This document shows, piece after piece, positions 25,374 to 36,892 of a stretch of DNA of 64,000 bases. Numbering within the stretch: the first letter of the stretch is position 1; every line of letters begins with the position of its first letter. The DNA is from Datura wrightii (Eukaryota > Streptophyta > Magnoliopsida > Solanales > Solanaceae). A program made the translations under genes and the position numbers. The notes beneath the pieces were generated by a model. That model did no database searches. It was not told the DNA's origin and was given only the letters and a program-made list of their open reading frames with translations. The stretch spans positions 61,500,501-61,564,500 of the forward strand of contig JASDFA010000003.1 of the NCBI GenBank assembly GCA_035772735.1, in the 5' to 3' direction.

Positions 25374-26679
25374 ACCTTGTTTGGGGGTAAAATCTGTTAA
25401 GGCACCCGGATTAACGGTATGCTCTATTCCTACGCCAGCAAACGAAACTATCCTAGGAATGCTCAAATTATCTTGGTTAACCACTAGCTCCATTTCGGGA
25501 AACACTGATACTGAGATAGCCCTTAGGCTCAAAACTGATGTGTGTATGCATACTTTAGAGTAAGTAACTAAATAATTTATAAAGTCATACTTAACTTTGA
25601 AAGCTCATAGTCATGCTAGAATAATAAAAGCTCAACTCAAGTAAATCAAGTGCGGCCTTGGACAAAATCTGAGATAATAATAATCTTTAAAAAAAGTATG
25701 TGTGGCCTTGGCCAAATACATAATGGTAATCATCTCTAAATATTTCATTAAATCTGAACTTTTGACTCCTAAGGAAAAAATGGTAATTTTAATATTTTTA
25801 TGAATTCATAAAACTTCATTAAATTCACTCGTGAGCTATGTTTAAGTTAAATCATGCTAGATATGGATGGTTCTCCTTGAAAATCTAGGAAGGAAAATGC
25901 TTAGAACTTAATAATCTGACCTTTCTTGCAACAATAAACCATGGGAAAAGCTTGAAAAAACTTACCTTAGAGCTAGGAGAGCTTGGAGAGAAGAGAAAAG
26001 TTTGTTCTACTAAGTTGGAGGTAAAGAAAATGAGTATGAGGTTGGGATGGGGCTATTTATAGATGTAGGGGAAAAGCTCACTACCTACGGTACCTAGGCG
26101 CAGTTATGGTCTGTGGACTGAGTTCGTGGTTTGTAAATCAAATAATAGATTGTTCTGGGGAAGATTTCTCTTCTCCGAACTCTCATCTATGAAACCAAAC
26201 TGTAAATTCAAGATACGGTCCATAGATTATTTTGTATCTCATATCTTGTAGCTCAAAATATCTTGATCTCAACTCATGAAGGCCAAATACGGTTTGTAGA
26301 TCTAATGTACGCTTCGTAGGTTGTCTTCATAAACCTTAAACAGTAACATAGGAAAATGGGACTTCCATTCACAGTTCAATATATGCTTCAGATCCCATAT
26401 ACAATTCGTATGTAGGTTCGTAGGCTAATCCAGTAATATAGAATATCTGGACTCTACATATGGGAGGATTCATGACTGGTAGGTTCTAACTAGGACTCAT
26501 ATGTCATCTGCGACACCTGCACAGTGGATTTTTTTTTCCCAAATCCCCACTTTAGGCATTTAAACTCCCCAGCACCTCCCATTTGGTTAAGGAATTCACA
26601 CACAATATACACTTTACAAAAAACATGTAAAATTATGTATTAATATCGAGAATTCTTTCCAAGGGTACGAGGTGTTACA
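25374..26679 (-). mobile_element. Element G: LTR, right part
   Basis: This continues the LTR begun at 13284. On the minus strand it begins TGTAACACCTCG at 26679. Reassembled without F it is about 1.95 kb. A TATTTATAG box near 26054 fits a minus-strand promoter. It is immediately preceded (to the right) by a polypurine tract. Confidence 0.7.
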
Positions 26680-26712
26680 ATATCTCCCCTTGGATCATTC
26701 ATCCTCGAATGA
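26680..26712 (-). promoter_or_regulatory. Element G: hairpin plus polypurine tract
   Basis: On the minus strand TCATTCG-AGGA-TGAATGA (26695-26712) forms a hairpin. AAGGGGAGATAT follows and abuts the LTR start. This makes the adjoining LTR the 3' LTR of the internal region to the right. Confidence 0.7.
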
Positions 26713-27167
26713 TGAGTGAGGATACTAGTCGACTCTAAAATCCTATAAAAAATTTTCCAAAGTTTCCTTTGTAGTAGGCACTATCCAAAAATTTCATATC
26801 ATAAACCACCTAATCAGAATTGAAAAGCATAAGCCTCATAGTGCAATATCATCATCAATAACAAGGAAATAAGTACAAAATCACACTAAGCCTTCTTTGG
26901 CTTCTAAAGTCTCAAAAATGGAACATCGCAACCATCTAAGTACTTTACTTATTGCTTCTTCCTCACTCCCCTGTAACTCCTCTCTACTAATGGAATAATA
27001 TTACTACTAAGCATCGGATCGCAAGGGAAGGAGTTAAGGGATCAAAGAGAATAAGCAATTATAGGCATGAGTCATGGAAAAATAGGGAATTATAACATGA
27101 GTCAAGAATTTATAAAGCGTAGCAAGATCCTATTTAAGCATGCAACATGAAAACATTGTGTAAGTTT
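26713..27167 (-). other. Element G: 3' noncoding region
   Basis: No coding motif is seen between the polypurine tract and the decayed chromodomain end. The stretch is AT-rich. Confidence 0.4.
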
Positions 27168-27305
27168 AGAATCAATATTTAGGGCATCATCATCCTGCTC
27201 TAGGAACAACTGGAGATACTTTACTGTCATCTCATTCTTGGTTGGCTTAGAATCAGTACTTAGGGCATTATCCTCCTACTCGAGGAACAGTTTGAGATAC
27301 TTTGA
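27168..27305 (-). repeat. 81-bp-period duplication at the chromodomain C-terminus
   Basis: AGAATCAATATTTAGGGCAT (27168) recurs as AGAATCAGTACTTAGGGCAT (27249), and similarity continues for about 55 bases in each copy. In protein terms KYLKLFLE and KYLQLFLE, with a following acidic stretch, are repeated 27 residues apart. Confidence 0.75.
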
Positions 27306-28689
27306 TCTCAGCAAATTCTCAGCCTCCCAAGTAGCCTCTTAAACATTCTGATTGCTCCACAAAACCATTACTAATGCAAACTCTTTAGTCCTCAACTTGC
27401 TGACTTGGCAATCAAGAGTGGCCACAGGGACTTATTCATAAGTCAGGTCCTCTTAGACACTGATATACTCAATTGGGATGACTAGGGATGGTTCTCCCAT
27501 GTACTTCCTCAACATATACACATGGAAGACTAGATACACTGAAGTTATCTCTGTAAGTAGCTCTCACTCATATGTCACTAATCCAATTCTCTATACAACC
27601 CTTTAATGACCAATAAACCTCGGATTGAGTTTCTGCTTCTTTCTAAAACAATTGATGCCTTTCATAGGTAAAGCCTTCAAGAACACCCAATCATCAACAA
27701 CAAAACTCCAATTCTCTATGTCGCACATCAGTATTGGATTTCTGGTGGCTTTGAGAAGTTTTCAGCCATTCCTAAATCAACTTAACCTTCTCTATAGCCT
27801 GGTGGACTAAGACCGATCCAAGTAATTCTTCCTTTCACACCTTATACCATTCAATAGGCAATCTACACCTTCTCCAATATAAAGTCTTATAGGGAGCCAT
27901 CTGAATACTAACATGGTAGTTATTATTGTATACAGACTCAATGAGTGGAAAATGGTCATCCCAAATGCCTTTAAAATAAAGAATGCAAACTCTTGATATA
28001 TCCTTAAGCATCTGGATAGTGCACTCAGCTTGACCATCTAACTATAGGTGGAAAGTGTACTCATATTTATGCGTGTGCCCAAACTTCTCTAAAAGGAATT
28101 CTAAGAGTAAGCTGTGAACTGAGCATCCCTATCTGAAATAATGGTCACTGAGTCCCATACAATAGAACAATCTCCTAGATGTACAACTTGGTATGATTCG
28201 TTGCTGAGTCTGTCGTCTTAATAGGTAGAAAATGTGCTGACTTAATGAGTCTATCCACAACCATCCAAATCAAATCATGCTTTCGAGATGAGTGAGGTAG
28301 GTCGGTTACAAAATCCATATTGATCATCTCCCATTTCCATTCAAGCAATTCTACCTCTAGGTTAGGCCTCTTGGCCTTTAATGCTCTTCTTTCATCGACT
28401 GGAAATTTAAACACTTAGCCACGTTGTCTGCGATATTCTTCTTCATATTAGCCCAACAATAAATCTCTTTTAAATCATGATACATTTTAGTGAAAGTTGG
28501 GTGCATAGAGTATCGAGTGTGTCTCCGCCATGATCCTCTCCTAATGCTCGCTCATCCACATTGGGGAAACATAACTGCCCTGATACCTATGTGTAACATC
28601 TCTCCTTTTCTTGAAAGTCATGGTTCATTGCTTAAAAATTCCCTTATTCAACTAGAGTAAGGTGGGATCATGATACTGCTCTCCCTTTA
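27168..28689 (-). pseudogene. Element G: integrase C-terminal half and chromodomain
   Basis: Minus-strand fragments from right to left: the inter-domain segment and integrase N-terminal region (28430-28680); the integrase core entry WEMINMDFVTDLPHS and VVDRLIKSAHFLPIKTTDS (28210-28350); a piece with YTIITTMLVFRWLPIRLYI (about 27890-27960); and a chromodomain-like segment (PVATLDCQVSKLRTKE, then WEAENLLRSKYLKLF) at about 27290-27440. Stops and shifts are frequent. The C-terminal end carries an 81-bp tandem duplication. The reading order continues from the RNase H fragment at 30241-30840, from which it is separated by LTR H. Confidence 0.75.
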
Positions 28690-30240
28690 TGTAACACCCC
28701 GAAAGTTTCTAAGATAAGACTCCATTCTTAAATAAAGAATTCAGAAGGGAAGTGTAAATATCTCCTCAGAATGATTCATGGTACAACTCTTTAGGTAACC
28801 CAACGGGTCGTGGTAAATCCCGTGAGGAGAAGTCAAGAGGTGCAGAAAGGTCAAGTAATCACGGACGACCTGACGTCTTGTCATGTCAACTAACTACTCT
28901 CTAGGGAAGTTGTGGATAGGAGGAGTAAGAATTGTGGGATTCAGTGGAAATGGGAGGAATCACGAGTCATTACAATGGACAACAACTCATGAAGTCAGTC
29001 GTCGGTATATCTGAGAAGAATTTTTAGAAATCATCCAGTGCACTCCATGATTGGGCACCATGAGTTGTTGTCCACCCCACAACTCATGGAGTGCCTCGTG
29101 GGGACTAGTAGGGTGGACTTTTCCTGCGAATATTCAAGGGTGTTTTTGTAAAATTCTATGCTTCTAACTCCTAAACTAAGACATTTTGAGTATTAGATGG
29201 GACATTTTAAGGGTTTCTTCTAGCCTAATCTCTCATTCTCTCAAGATAACCTCTCAAACTCTTCTTCCTCCCCTCTCTCAAGACTCAAGGATTCAAATAG
29301 GGTTCGTCAAAAACTTCAATGGTTGAGTTAAAGTGGGGATTTCTCCTATTTAGGTATGTGGGCTCTTCAACAAGGAAATCCTTCCATCCTTGTGCCCCAA
29401 AATTTTATACTAAAACCCTAAATCATTTGATGTTAGAAAAGCATGTTCTAAGGTTTTCAAATTATGCATGAATTCATATGTTATCCCTAAATTCTAAGAA
29501 CCATAATGGTTGGTAGTAGTGTATTCTTATGAAGTTACTTGCGCCCTCTTTAAATATGAGTATGATATGTGAATAACATGAATGAGGGAGTTTCACTGAG
29601 GGTTAGTCTAGAAATTCAAATGGGATTTCATTAATTAATCTTATTCTCTTATCATGAAGTTATAAGCCTTGTTTAAAGTATATGTAAATCACATGGGTTC
29701 CTGCAAATTTAGAACATATGTTGTATTGTATGTGTTGGAACACGATTAAAACATTTGGGCTTTGACCACTGTGAAGTATGTGAATGTTTTCACTATGATA
29801 TCGATGTAAATGTTTTGGGTATGAGTGGAACCTATGGAAATGGCATGATTATCGAATTCTTATCATGATTTAGAGTAAATTTCGAAATGGGGTTTCATGA
29901 GATATTCATATGCTTCCACCATGATATCATTGTACATGTTCAAGGTATGAGTTAACTATATGGGTTTCCATAAATCTAGAATATATGACCTAATATGTAT
30001 ACATACATATATATATATATATATTTATATATATGTAAAAATATGAATTTGACCTAGGTATCTTACATGAATCTAAGATATATGTCATATACTATGAACG
30101 TGGGATTTGAATATTGTGGAAGTGTGTAAAGTATGATCTGATCTTATAGATGTTTCATGAATGTAAATGAGTGGTTTAATTGATGATTTGGGACTATGAT
30201 GATATGAATAATGATAATAAAGCATGAGAATGGCCCTTTC
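28690..30240 (+). mobile_element. H: chromovirus LTR fragment inserted in element G pol
   Basis: It begins TGTAACACCCCG at 28690 and interrupts the G pol between the end of RNase H and the integrase N-terminus. U3 holds ACGGGTCGTGG and CAACTCATG motifs like those in the F and 1037-1675 LTRs. An AT microsatellite lies at 29998-30036. The right end is not a clean TGACA terminus, so the LTR may be truncated, and its edge is uncertain by some tens of bases. Confidence 0.6.
29998..30036. repeat. (TA)n microsatellite
   Basis: Near-uninterrupted TA repeats (TACATACATATATATATAT and on) lie in the second half of LTR H. Confidence 0.9.
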
Positions 30241-30840
30241 GACTTGTGGGCTTGTTTTAGTAGAAAGCGGGCTCCCTAAGCTTGCCAACTTATGAACATC
30301 TCTAGTGAATACTTTCCTACTCCCTTCAACATGAGCCAGACTCCTCATGGAGCATTAGCTACCATATTAGCCTTTTTTGGGTGATATAAGATGCCAACAT
30401 AGTCCTTAAGCAACTAGAGCCACCTACTACTAGAGACTCAATTCCTTCTGTGTGAAGACATATTGGTGACTCTTATGATCTGTGAAAATATACACATGGA
30501 ATCTGTACAAATAATGGTGCCACATCTTGAGAGCAAAGATCATTGCAACTAGTTCTAGATCATGCATCAGGTAGTTCTTCTCATGAACTTTTAACTTTCT
30601 GGACGCATATGCTATTACTCGCCACTTTTGCATCAACACACACTCGATTCCTACCCCTGAAGCATCAAAATACATTACGAACCATCTATTCCATTTGGAA
30701 AAGTCAATTAGAGCAATAGTCATCTTGGTCTTACACTCTTGAAAGCTCTTCTCATAAGCCTTTGACCACTGAAATTTAATCTTGTACAAAGTCAACTTGG
30801 TCAGTGTATTGAATATAGAGGATAATCCGTCCATATGCCA
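30241..30840 (-). pseudogene. Element G: RT end and RNase H
   Basis: The minus-strand frame 30834-30430 contains the connection segment (KIKFQWSKAYEKSFQECKTK) and RNase H motifs (VMYFDASGVGIE, YASRKLKVHEKNY, DLELVAMIFALKMWHHYLY, TDHKSHQYVFTQKEL). The remainder reads RSLAHVEGSRKVF. It joins, across LTR H, the integrase at 27168-28689. Upstream it ends abruptly at 30840, where element I integrase sequence begins. Confidence 0.8.
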
Positions 30841-31900
30841 ATACGTCTCACTTTCCGGTACAGACCGACATAGAGGGGACTAAATTTGCCCTTCTTTTCG
30901 AACCTCATCACTCCCTTCATGGGAGAAACCTTTAAAAATACCCAGTCATCGACTTCAAATTCTAATTCTCTTCTTCTCATGTCAGCATAGGACTTATTGT
31001 GACTCTTTCAATTGGTCCCTTATCAATTTAACCTTCTCAATCACCTCATGAACTAAACCTGAACCTATCATCGCTATTTCACCAACCTCAAACCATCCAA
31101 TGGGCGACCTACACCTCCGCCCATAAAGAGCCTCAAACGGTGCCATTTGGATACTGGAATGATGGTTGTTGTTGTATGCAAATTCAATTAGACGAAAATG
31201 CTCATTGCAGCTACCTTTGAAGTCAATCGCGCATGCTCTCTAACATGTCTTTGAGAGTCTGAATTGTCCTCTCTTCTTTGCCATCTGTTTGCGGGTGAAA
31301 TGTTGTGCTATGTCTAACCTGTGTACAAAGCCCTTTATGAAACGACCTCCAAAACTGAGAGGTAAATTGAGTACCTCTATCTGAAATTATGGACAAGGGA
31401 ACTTCATGCAATTGGACTAGCTCCCGAATATATAGTTTGGCATAATCCTCCGCCGAATCCATGGTTTTGACTGGTAGAAAATGAGCTGCCTTGGTCAATC
31501 TGTCTACCACGACTCAAATGGAGTCATATTGTCAGCGAGTGCGAGGCAAACCTGTGGTGAAGTCCATATTGATTTCTTCCCACTTACATGTAGGAATACT
31601 GATATCTTGAAGCACATCTCTCGGCCTCTGATGCTCAACCTTTACTTGCTGACAGTTCGGACACTTTGCCACGAATTTTGCGATATCTTTCATCATGCCA
31701 TTCCAACAATAGACTTCGTGTAAGTCACAACACATCTTGGTGGCCCCTAGATGGATAGAATACCTGGATCAATGAGCCTCGTGTAACATCCGACTCCTCA
31801 AATCATCGACATCTGGAACACATAGGCGACCCTGGTACCGAAGTACCCCATCTCCCCCTTTAGAGAAGACCTCTACCCTCTGATTCTAAATGGATTCTTT
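30841..31900 (-). pseudogene. Element I: integrase
   Basis: It shows the zinc-finger end FVAKCPNCQQVKVEHQRP (about 31650-31690), the core entry WEEINMDFTTGLP (about 31550), VVDRLTKAAHFLPVKTMDS (31455-31510) and LSIISDRGTQFTSQFW (about 31360), with the second catalytic Asp intact, then PQTDGKEERTIQTL (about 31270). Traces continue to 30850 (YVGPY-type region partly lost). Several stops separate the frames. No chromodomain remains. Confidence 0.8.
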
Positions 31901-31949
31901 TAATTTTACCAAAATCGGGTCCTTATCTTGGCTAGCTTTCACATTAGTC

Positions 31950-33250
31950 ACCAAGGATGATTCTGATCTATTCTGCACCACAACACCGCCATCGATCGAG
32001 TCACCAACCTAACTCCCAACCTTGTGAGTCAATGCATGTCCTTCACCAATTCCTTCTTTCCCTCATCCATATGGGACACACTCCCTATAGAGAGCCTACT
32101 AAGTGCGTTTGCTACCATATTAGCCTTACCTGGATGGTAAAGTACACTTATATCGTAGTCCTTGAGTAGCTTCAATCACATCCTTTGCCAAAGATTGAGA
32201 TCCTTCTAGGTAAACACATATTGTAAGCTCTTATGGTCTGTAAACACATCCACGTGGACCCTATACAAATAATGTCGTCATATCTTCAATGCGAACACCA
32301 CTGTAACCAATTCAAGATCATAGGTCGGGTAATTCTTCTCATGGACTTTTAGCTATGTAGAGGCATATGCTATAACCTTCCTGTGCTATATCACACATGC
32401 CCAATTCCGATCCTTGAAGCATCACAATACACCACAAACCCATCAGTACCCCCCGGTAGAGTTAACACCGGTGCTGAAGTAAGTCGAGTCTTGAACTCTT
32501 GGAAACTCTTCTCACAAGACTCCAACCATTGGAATTTCACCTTCTTCTGAGTCAATTTGGTCAAAGGTTCTGGAATAGATGAGAAACCTTCCATGAAACT
32601 TCGATAGTAGTCAGCTAAACCCAAGAAGCTCTGAATATACGAAGGATTCACCAGTCTAGGCCAATTCTTCATCGCCTCTATTTTTTGAGAGTCTACCCTT
32701 ATGCCTTGCTTGATACCACATGGCCCAAAAAAGCTACGGAGTCCAACCATAACTCGCACTTGATGAATTTTACATATAATTGTCGATCCTTGAGAGTCTG
32801 TAGCACCACTCTCAAATGAGCGGCATGTTCCTTCTCGCTCCTAGAGTATATAAGGATGTCATCAATAAAAACAATCACGAATATATCCAAGTATGGATTG
32901 AACACCTTGTTCATCAAGTCCATAAAAGGTGTAGGAGCATTCGTTACTCCAAAAGAAATAACTACAAACACAAAATTGCCATACCGCGTTCTAAAGGCTG
33001 TCTTCGGGATGTCACACTCCCGAACTCTAAGCTGGTGATATCCAGACCGGAGATCTATCTTTGAGAAACACTTGGCACCCTAAAGATGGTCAAGTATATC
33101 ATCAATCTTGGGTAGGGGATACCTGTTCTTGATAGTGTATTTGTTCAATTGTCGATAATCAATACACATTCAAAGAGAACCATCTTTCTTCCGGACAAAG
33201 AGAACTAGTGCACCCCATAGAGATATACTCGGTCTACTGAAACCCTTATC
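31950..33250 (-). pseudogene. Element I: reverse transcriptase and RNase H
   Basis: The RT frame 32971-32699 has FGVTNAPTPFMDLMN, the intact catalytic FIDDILIYS and FLGHVVS. The next frame has FLGLADYYRSF and FVVYCDASRIGIGHV. The upstream RT palm segments (FSKIDLRSGYHQLR-like) are readable at 33000-33070 but interrupted. RNase H traces continue to about 32000 (KVHEKNY-like and TDHKSLQY-like positions at 32230-32350), with stops. Confidence 0.8.
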
Positions 33251-33268
33251 TAAAAGGTCCTTCAACTG

Positions 33269-34054
33269 TTATTTCAACTCCTTTAGCTCGGCTGGGGCCA
33301 TTATGTAAGGAAGAGTAGCTATAGGTTGCATGTCGGGAAGAAGGTCAATACCAAAATTAGTTTCCCGCTCGGGAGGGATTCCCAATAAATTATCTGGGAA
33401 GACCTCTGGATACTCACATACTAGTGGAACTGACTTGATAGTCGAGGTCTTGGACTCAACATCCTTAACCCTAACTAGATGGTACACAACCTTTAGAAAT
33501 CATCTTCCTGTCCTTAAGATAGGAAATAAAATGACCCACAGGCATGACTGAACTACCCTTCCACTCCAAGACTTACTCACCCGAAAGGCAGAACTCCACC
33601 GCACGGGTTCCACAATTAACATAAGCATAACATGCATACAATTAATCCATACCAAGAATAATATCAAAGTCAGTCATGGCCAACTTAACAAGGTCTGCAA
33701 AGGTGACTTTATGCAATATAGTGATCGGGCATCTTCTATACACCCGCCTAGCTACAACTGAATCACCCACAGGAGTAGCAACTGAAAATGGTTCTGATAG
33801 AGTTTCGGGACTAACTCCAAGCTAGTAGCAGTATAAGGTTTCACAAAAGACAAGGTAGACACTGGATCTAACAAATCATAAGAATCGAGGTGAAATACTC
33901 GTAACATACCAGTAACCACATCCGGTGAAGTCTCCTGCTCCTGACGAGTCGTAAGGGCATAAAACTTGTTCTGGTGCTGACCGCCAGTTGAACTAGTCGA
34001 GGCACCCTGCTGAGAAGGACGTGCTGCTGGAGCAGCTGAACTAGCGACTGGCAT
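33269..34054 (-). pseudogene. Element I: protease and pre-RT linker
   Basis: The protease region has YDLLDPVSTLSFVKPY (about 33855-33890), in which the active-site Asp is kept but the following Gly is Val. Downstream, EYPEVFPDNLLGIPPERE (33360-33420) is the standard pre-RT linker. Frame breaks separate these parts. Confidence 0.7.
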
Positions 34055-34080
34055 ACGGGCTCCGCCGCCTCTTGACCTAG

Positions 34081-34804
34081 CTGACGGGCAATCCCTGAGT
34101 CTGTGCCCGGGTTTGCCACACCCGAAACAAGTGTCTGAGCCAGCTAGGCACCTCCCTGGGTGATTCTTGCTGCACCTTGCACAAGCTGGGAAAGTGTGCT
34201 ATATCTGCATGCTACCCTGGCCTCTCGAATCTAAAGCCCTGCTCCTTCGATCCCCTCGTGATCTAGATGGTGTAGTAGCTGATGATGGTGCTGGAGCAAA
34301 AGACCTGTGATGAGACTGCTGGCGCTGTCCACCCCCATATCTAGGCTGAGAAATCCCATAATTTTCTATATTGGCCCTCTTGGCCTCTCTCTGCCTCTGA
34401 TACACTAACTCTATCTGCTAGCCATGCAACACTATGCGGTGAAAATCTACATTCTAATGCAGCATGGCAATCCTACAGTCCTTATCCAGGTAGTCCGCCA
34501 CCCCATGAACAAATCGTCTCACCCGAGCCCTCTGGTCTACCACTAACTCTAGTGCATACTTGGATAAGCAGGCAAACTCTAGAGCGTACTCTTGAACTGA
34601 CATATCACCCTGCCTTAGATTTACAAACTTGGCCGCCTTCAGTTCCCTCATCTCGCGAGGGAAGAATCGATCGAAAAAGGATGCATGAAACTCTTCTAAA
34701 CCTATAAGGCCTGCCCCCACTGCCCTACTGTCTCTCCATTGCTTAAACCAGATATGCGCCATGCGAGGGAAGAACTGACCCTTCAAGCTAATCAGTTTTT
34801 GCAC
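34081..34804 (-). pseudogene. Element I: gag (5'-truncated)
   Basis: The frame from 34804 contains MAHIWFKQWRDS, FHASFFDRFFPREMREL, KFVNLRQGDMSVQEYALEF and LSKYALELVVDQRARVRRF, the retrotransposon gag core. A second frame (34405-34199) is Gln/Arg/Ser-rich, and a CCHC knuckle CFGCGKPGHRLRDCP lies at about 34085-34130. The gag N-terminus is missing. Confidence 0.8.
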
Positions 34805-34854
34805 CTAGTGTAGAGCAGTAGGAGTGTATGCGAATATAACCACTAGTTTAATTT

Positions 34855-35040
34855 TTTTTGCTCAATATGCTTCTGATATGGTGCAAAATATGAAGGATAG
34901 AGTCCATATATTTGTACTGGGCTTGGGATCATATCTGGTCTGAGAATGTTTGGAGGTATCTACCTAAATAGATATAACTATTACTCGGATGCAAGCATTT
35001 GCTCAGAAGATGGAGGATCTGATTCACCATCTCCAAATAC
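34855..35040 (+). pseudogene. Short chromovirus gag fragment (plus strand)
   Basis: One plus-strand frame with two stops reads YASDMVQNMKDRVHIFVLGL followed by ITRMQAFAQKMEDL. This resembles the end of the chromovirus gag core (the VYAQQIEAEKLKD region of F). It is the flank into which element C appears to have inserted. Confidence 0.45.
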
Positions 35041-35069
35041 TAACAAAGAAATTGAACAGAGTAAGAAGA

Positions 35070-35444
35070 TGATGAGTTGGTAATTTACCAACTCACTTGG
35101 CTCTTAAGCATGAGGTATTACTTTATTTTAATACAATTTAGAAAGGTTTTACACCTTTTCTCTTCTTTTGTGCAGGCATTTGATTAAAATTAAGAAGATG
35201 ATGGAATGAAATGAAAGCAATCTGCTGGATGACAAACAAGGACATGTGTGCCACACAATTGCATCTATGTTTAGCAGGTGCCATGCAAGAAGAATTGTAG
35301 ATTGGTTGGAATCAGAAATGTGAGCTGCAGATCAGTATCTGTGGACCGCATATGTCACTGAAGAAGACATAGAAGGAGCACTGCTAAGGCCTAGAAGGGC
35401 ATCTGCGAGCATCACAATGGCACTTGTGAAACGCAAGTACCAGC
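35070..35444 (+). mobile_element. Element C: 5' LTR, first part
   Basis: It starts TGAT followed by a 10-bp inverted repeat (GAGTTGGTAA / TTACCAACTC), in the same layout as the other Athila-like LTRs. It is interrupted at 35444 by element B and continues at 55104. The start is inferred from layout because the 3' copy of this part is missing. Confidence 0.6.
35440..35444. repeat. TSD of element B (left copy)
   Basis: CCAGC here is repeated at 55099-55103, directly outside the two ends of element B. Confidence 0.9.
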
Positions 35445-36854
35445 TGTTCGGGTGCTTTTGGGTATATAGCTACACGCAAGTGCACGTGGTCGAACAAGTA
35501 GTAAAGTGGCTTAAGTAAGCCAAGTATCGATCCCACAGGGACTGGGCGAGGGTAACAATCTACTCAAGTGTCACTATACTTTACTCTAAAAATGCAGACA
35601 ACAGTGTAAAAAAAAGTTTAATATTTTGGTTTCTAATTTTATACTAAGTCTAAAACAATTTTGAGTCTGAACTATGAATTTGAGCATGCTGAGGTTAAAA
35701 CGAACATGTATAGAAACAAATTAACGATACACTTTGGTTAATCTTTCCTCCGGTTGCTAGTCAAGAAGTATTGCCAATGGATTAAAACTCTCGTATTTAA
35801 CCCAACTTAAAAATCATGAACCGTCCACCTACATTTCTGTGATAAAACAAAATTCATGTTCTAGCCATACAAAACCGATTCCTTAATTGACTAATACGAC
35901 TTTTAGGTATATTTCTATCCTGAAGGTAAATCAATTCTCAATTTTCCCAAACTAAGAAAAGATCATATCCTATTAATTCACAACTTTCCTATTTCTTGCT
36001 CTCTCGAGTGAAACCGGACTTTTTAGATGTACATTAACGTTGGCCACACATTAATGAAGTAAGAACAAGAATCAATAGAACAACCATGGAAGAAAAGATG
36101 AAAACCCAAATTGATCAATAATCACATTTCAATACAATAGTTCTTAACCTCAGCAAGAAGAGGATTTAGCCACTCATTTGTGGATTAAACATCGTTAAAT
36201 GAGTGTTAAACATAAAGCAATTGAATTAAAGAAGAAGGAGATAGAGAAAAACCCTGAGATTTTCGTCCCCTCAACTGCCTGTAACCCACGTTCTTGCTCC
36301 ACCAAGTCAGAATTATTAAAAATGAACCTAAATGTTCTATTTATACTGGTGGAAATTTTTCTCGGAATAACAAGCAACGTGTCACGGAGTGCATCGCGGA
36401 GCACTGCCTCCGTGACACACCACTGACGCGGACCCTTACAGGAATTTGGTTGTCCAGGTATTAAGTCCCAACGTGGCACGGTGTGCAATGCGGGGCTAGG
36501 CCAACGTGCCACGGCCCCAACGCGCACCTTCACTGGAATTAGGCAAAAATTCCTTATCCAAGCAGAAGGCATCCGCGATGGCAGCGTGACACGGCTCCAT
36601 CGCGGAGCCCCTTTAATTTGTGCCTTCAAGTGCTTTTTCCCTTGCTCGCATCCGAGTCCAACCCCGATCTCTCCCAACACACATTTTAGCTTTCCAAAAT
36701 TGTGTTTCACCTGCAAAACAACGCTAATCATGTTGGTTAGTATAAATTCACATTTTATTATCAATCACATGAGAATGTATAAGCATCAATAGATAAACAA
36801 GGCTAAAATGACACATTAGAGTATCACTTGGGCATATAAATTTGCCCAAGATCA
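35445..36854 (-). mobile_element. Element B: 3' LTR
   Basis: On the minus strand it runs from TGATCTTGGGCAAAT (36854) to GCACCCGAACA (35445). The TATA box (TATAAATAG, minus strand) is at 36338-36346. GC-rich inverted-repeat modules lie just upstream of it (36370-36610). It is nearly identical by eye to the 5' LTR, apart from scattered changes and a small indel near 35655. Confidence 0.92.
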
Positions 36855-36892
36855 CTTACCCCACACTTAAATCCTTGTTCGTCCCCGAACAA
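36855..36892 (-). promoter_or_regulatory. Element B: hairpin plus terminal polypurine tract
   Basis: TTGTTCG-GGGA-CGAACAA (36875-36892, minus) is followed by TTTAAGTGTGGGGTAAG and the LTR start. Confidence 0.8.

Larger units (their letters stand above)
30841..34804 (-). mobile_element. Element I: internal region of a chromovirus without LTRs
   Basis: Minus-strand gag, protease, RT, RNase H and integrase occur in the canonical order, but both ends are missing. The left end stops within the integrase C-terminus, next to the G RNase H. The right end stops within gag at 34804. Deletions or recombination with neighbouring chromoviruses are the likely cause. Confidence 0.8.

Noticed and set aside
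36195..36764. 189-codon minus-strand open frame inside the B 3' LTR
   Set aside because: It lies within the LTR, spans the promoter and inverted-repeat modules, and is not kept as one frame in the 5' LTR copy. The composition is not protein-like.
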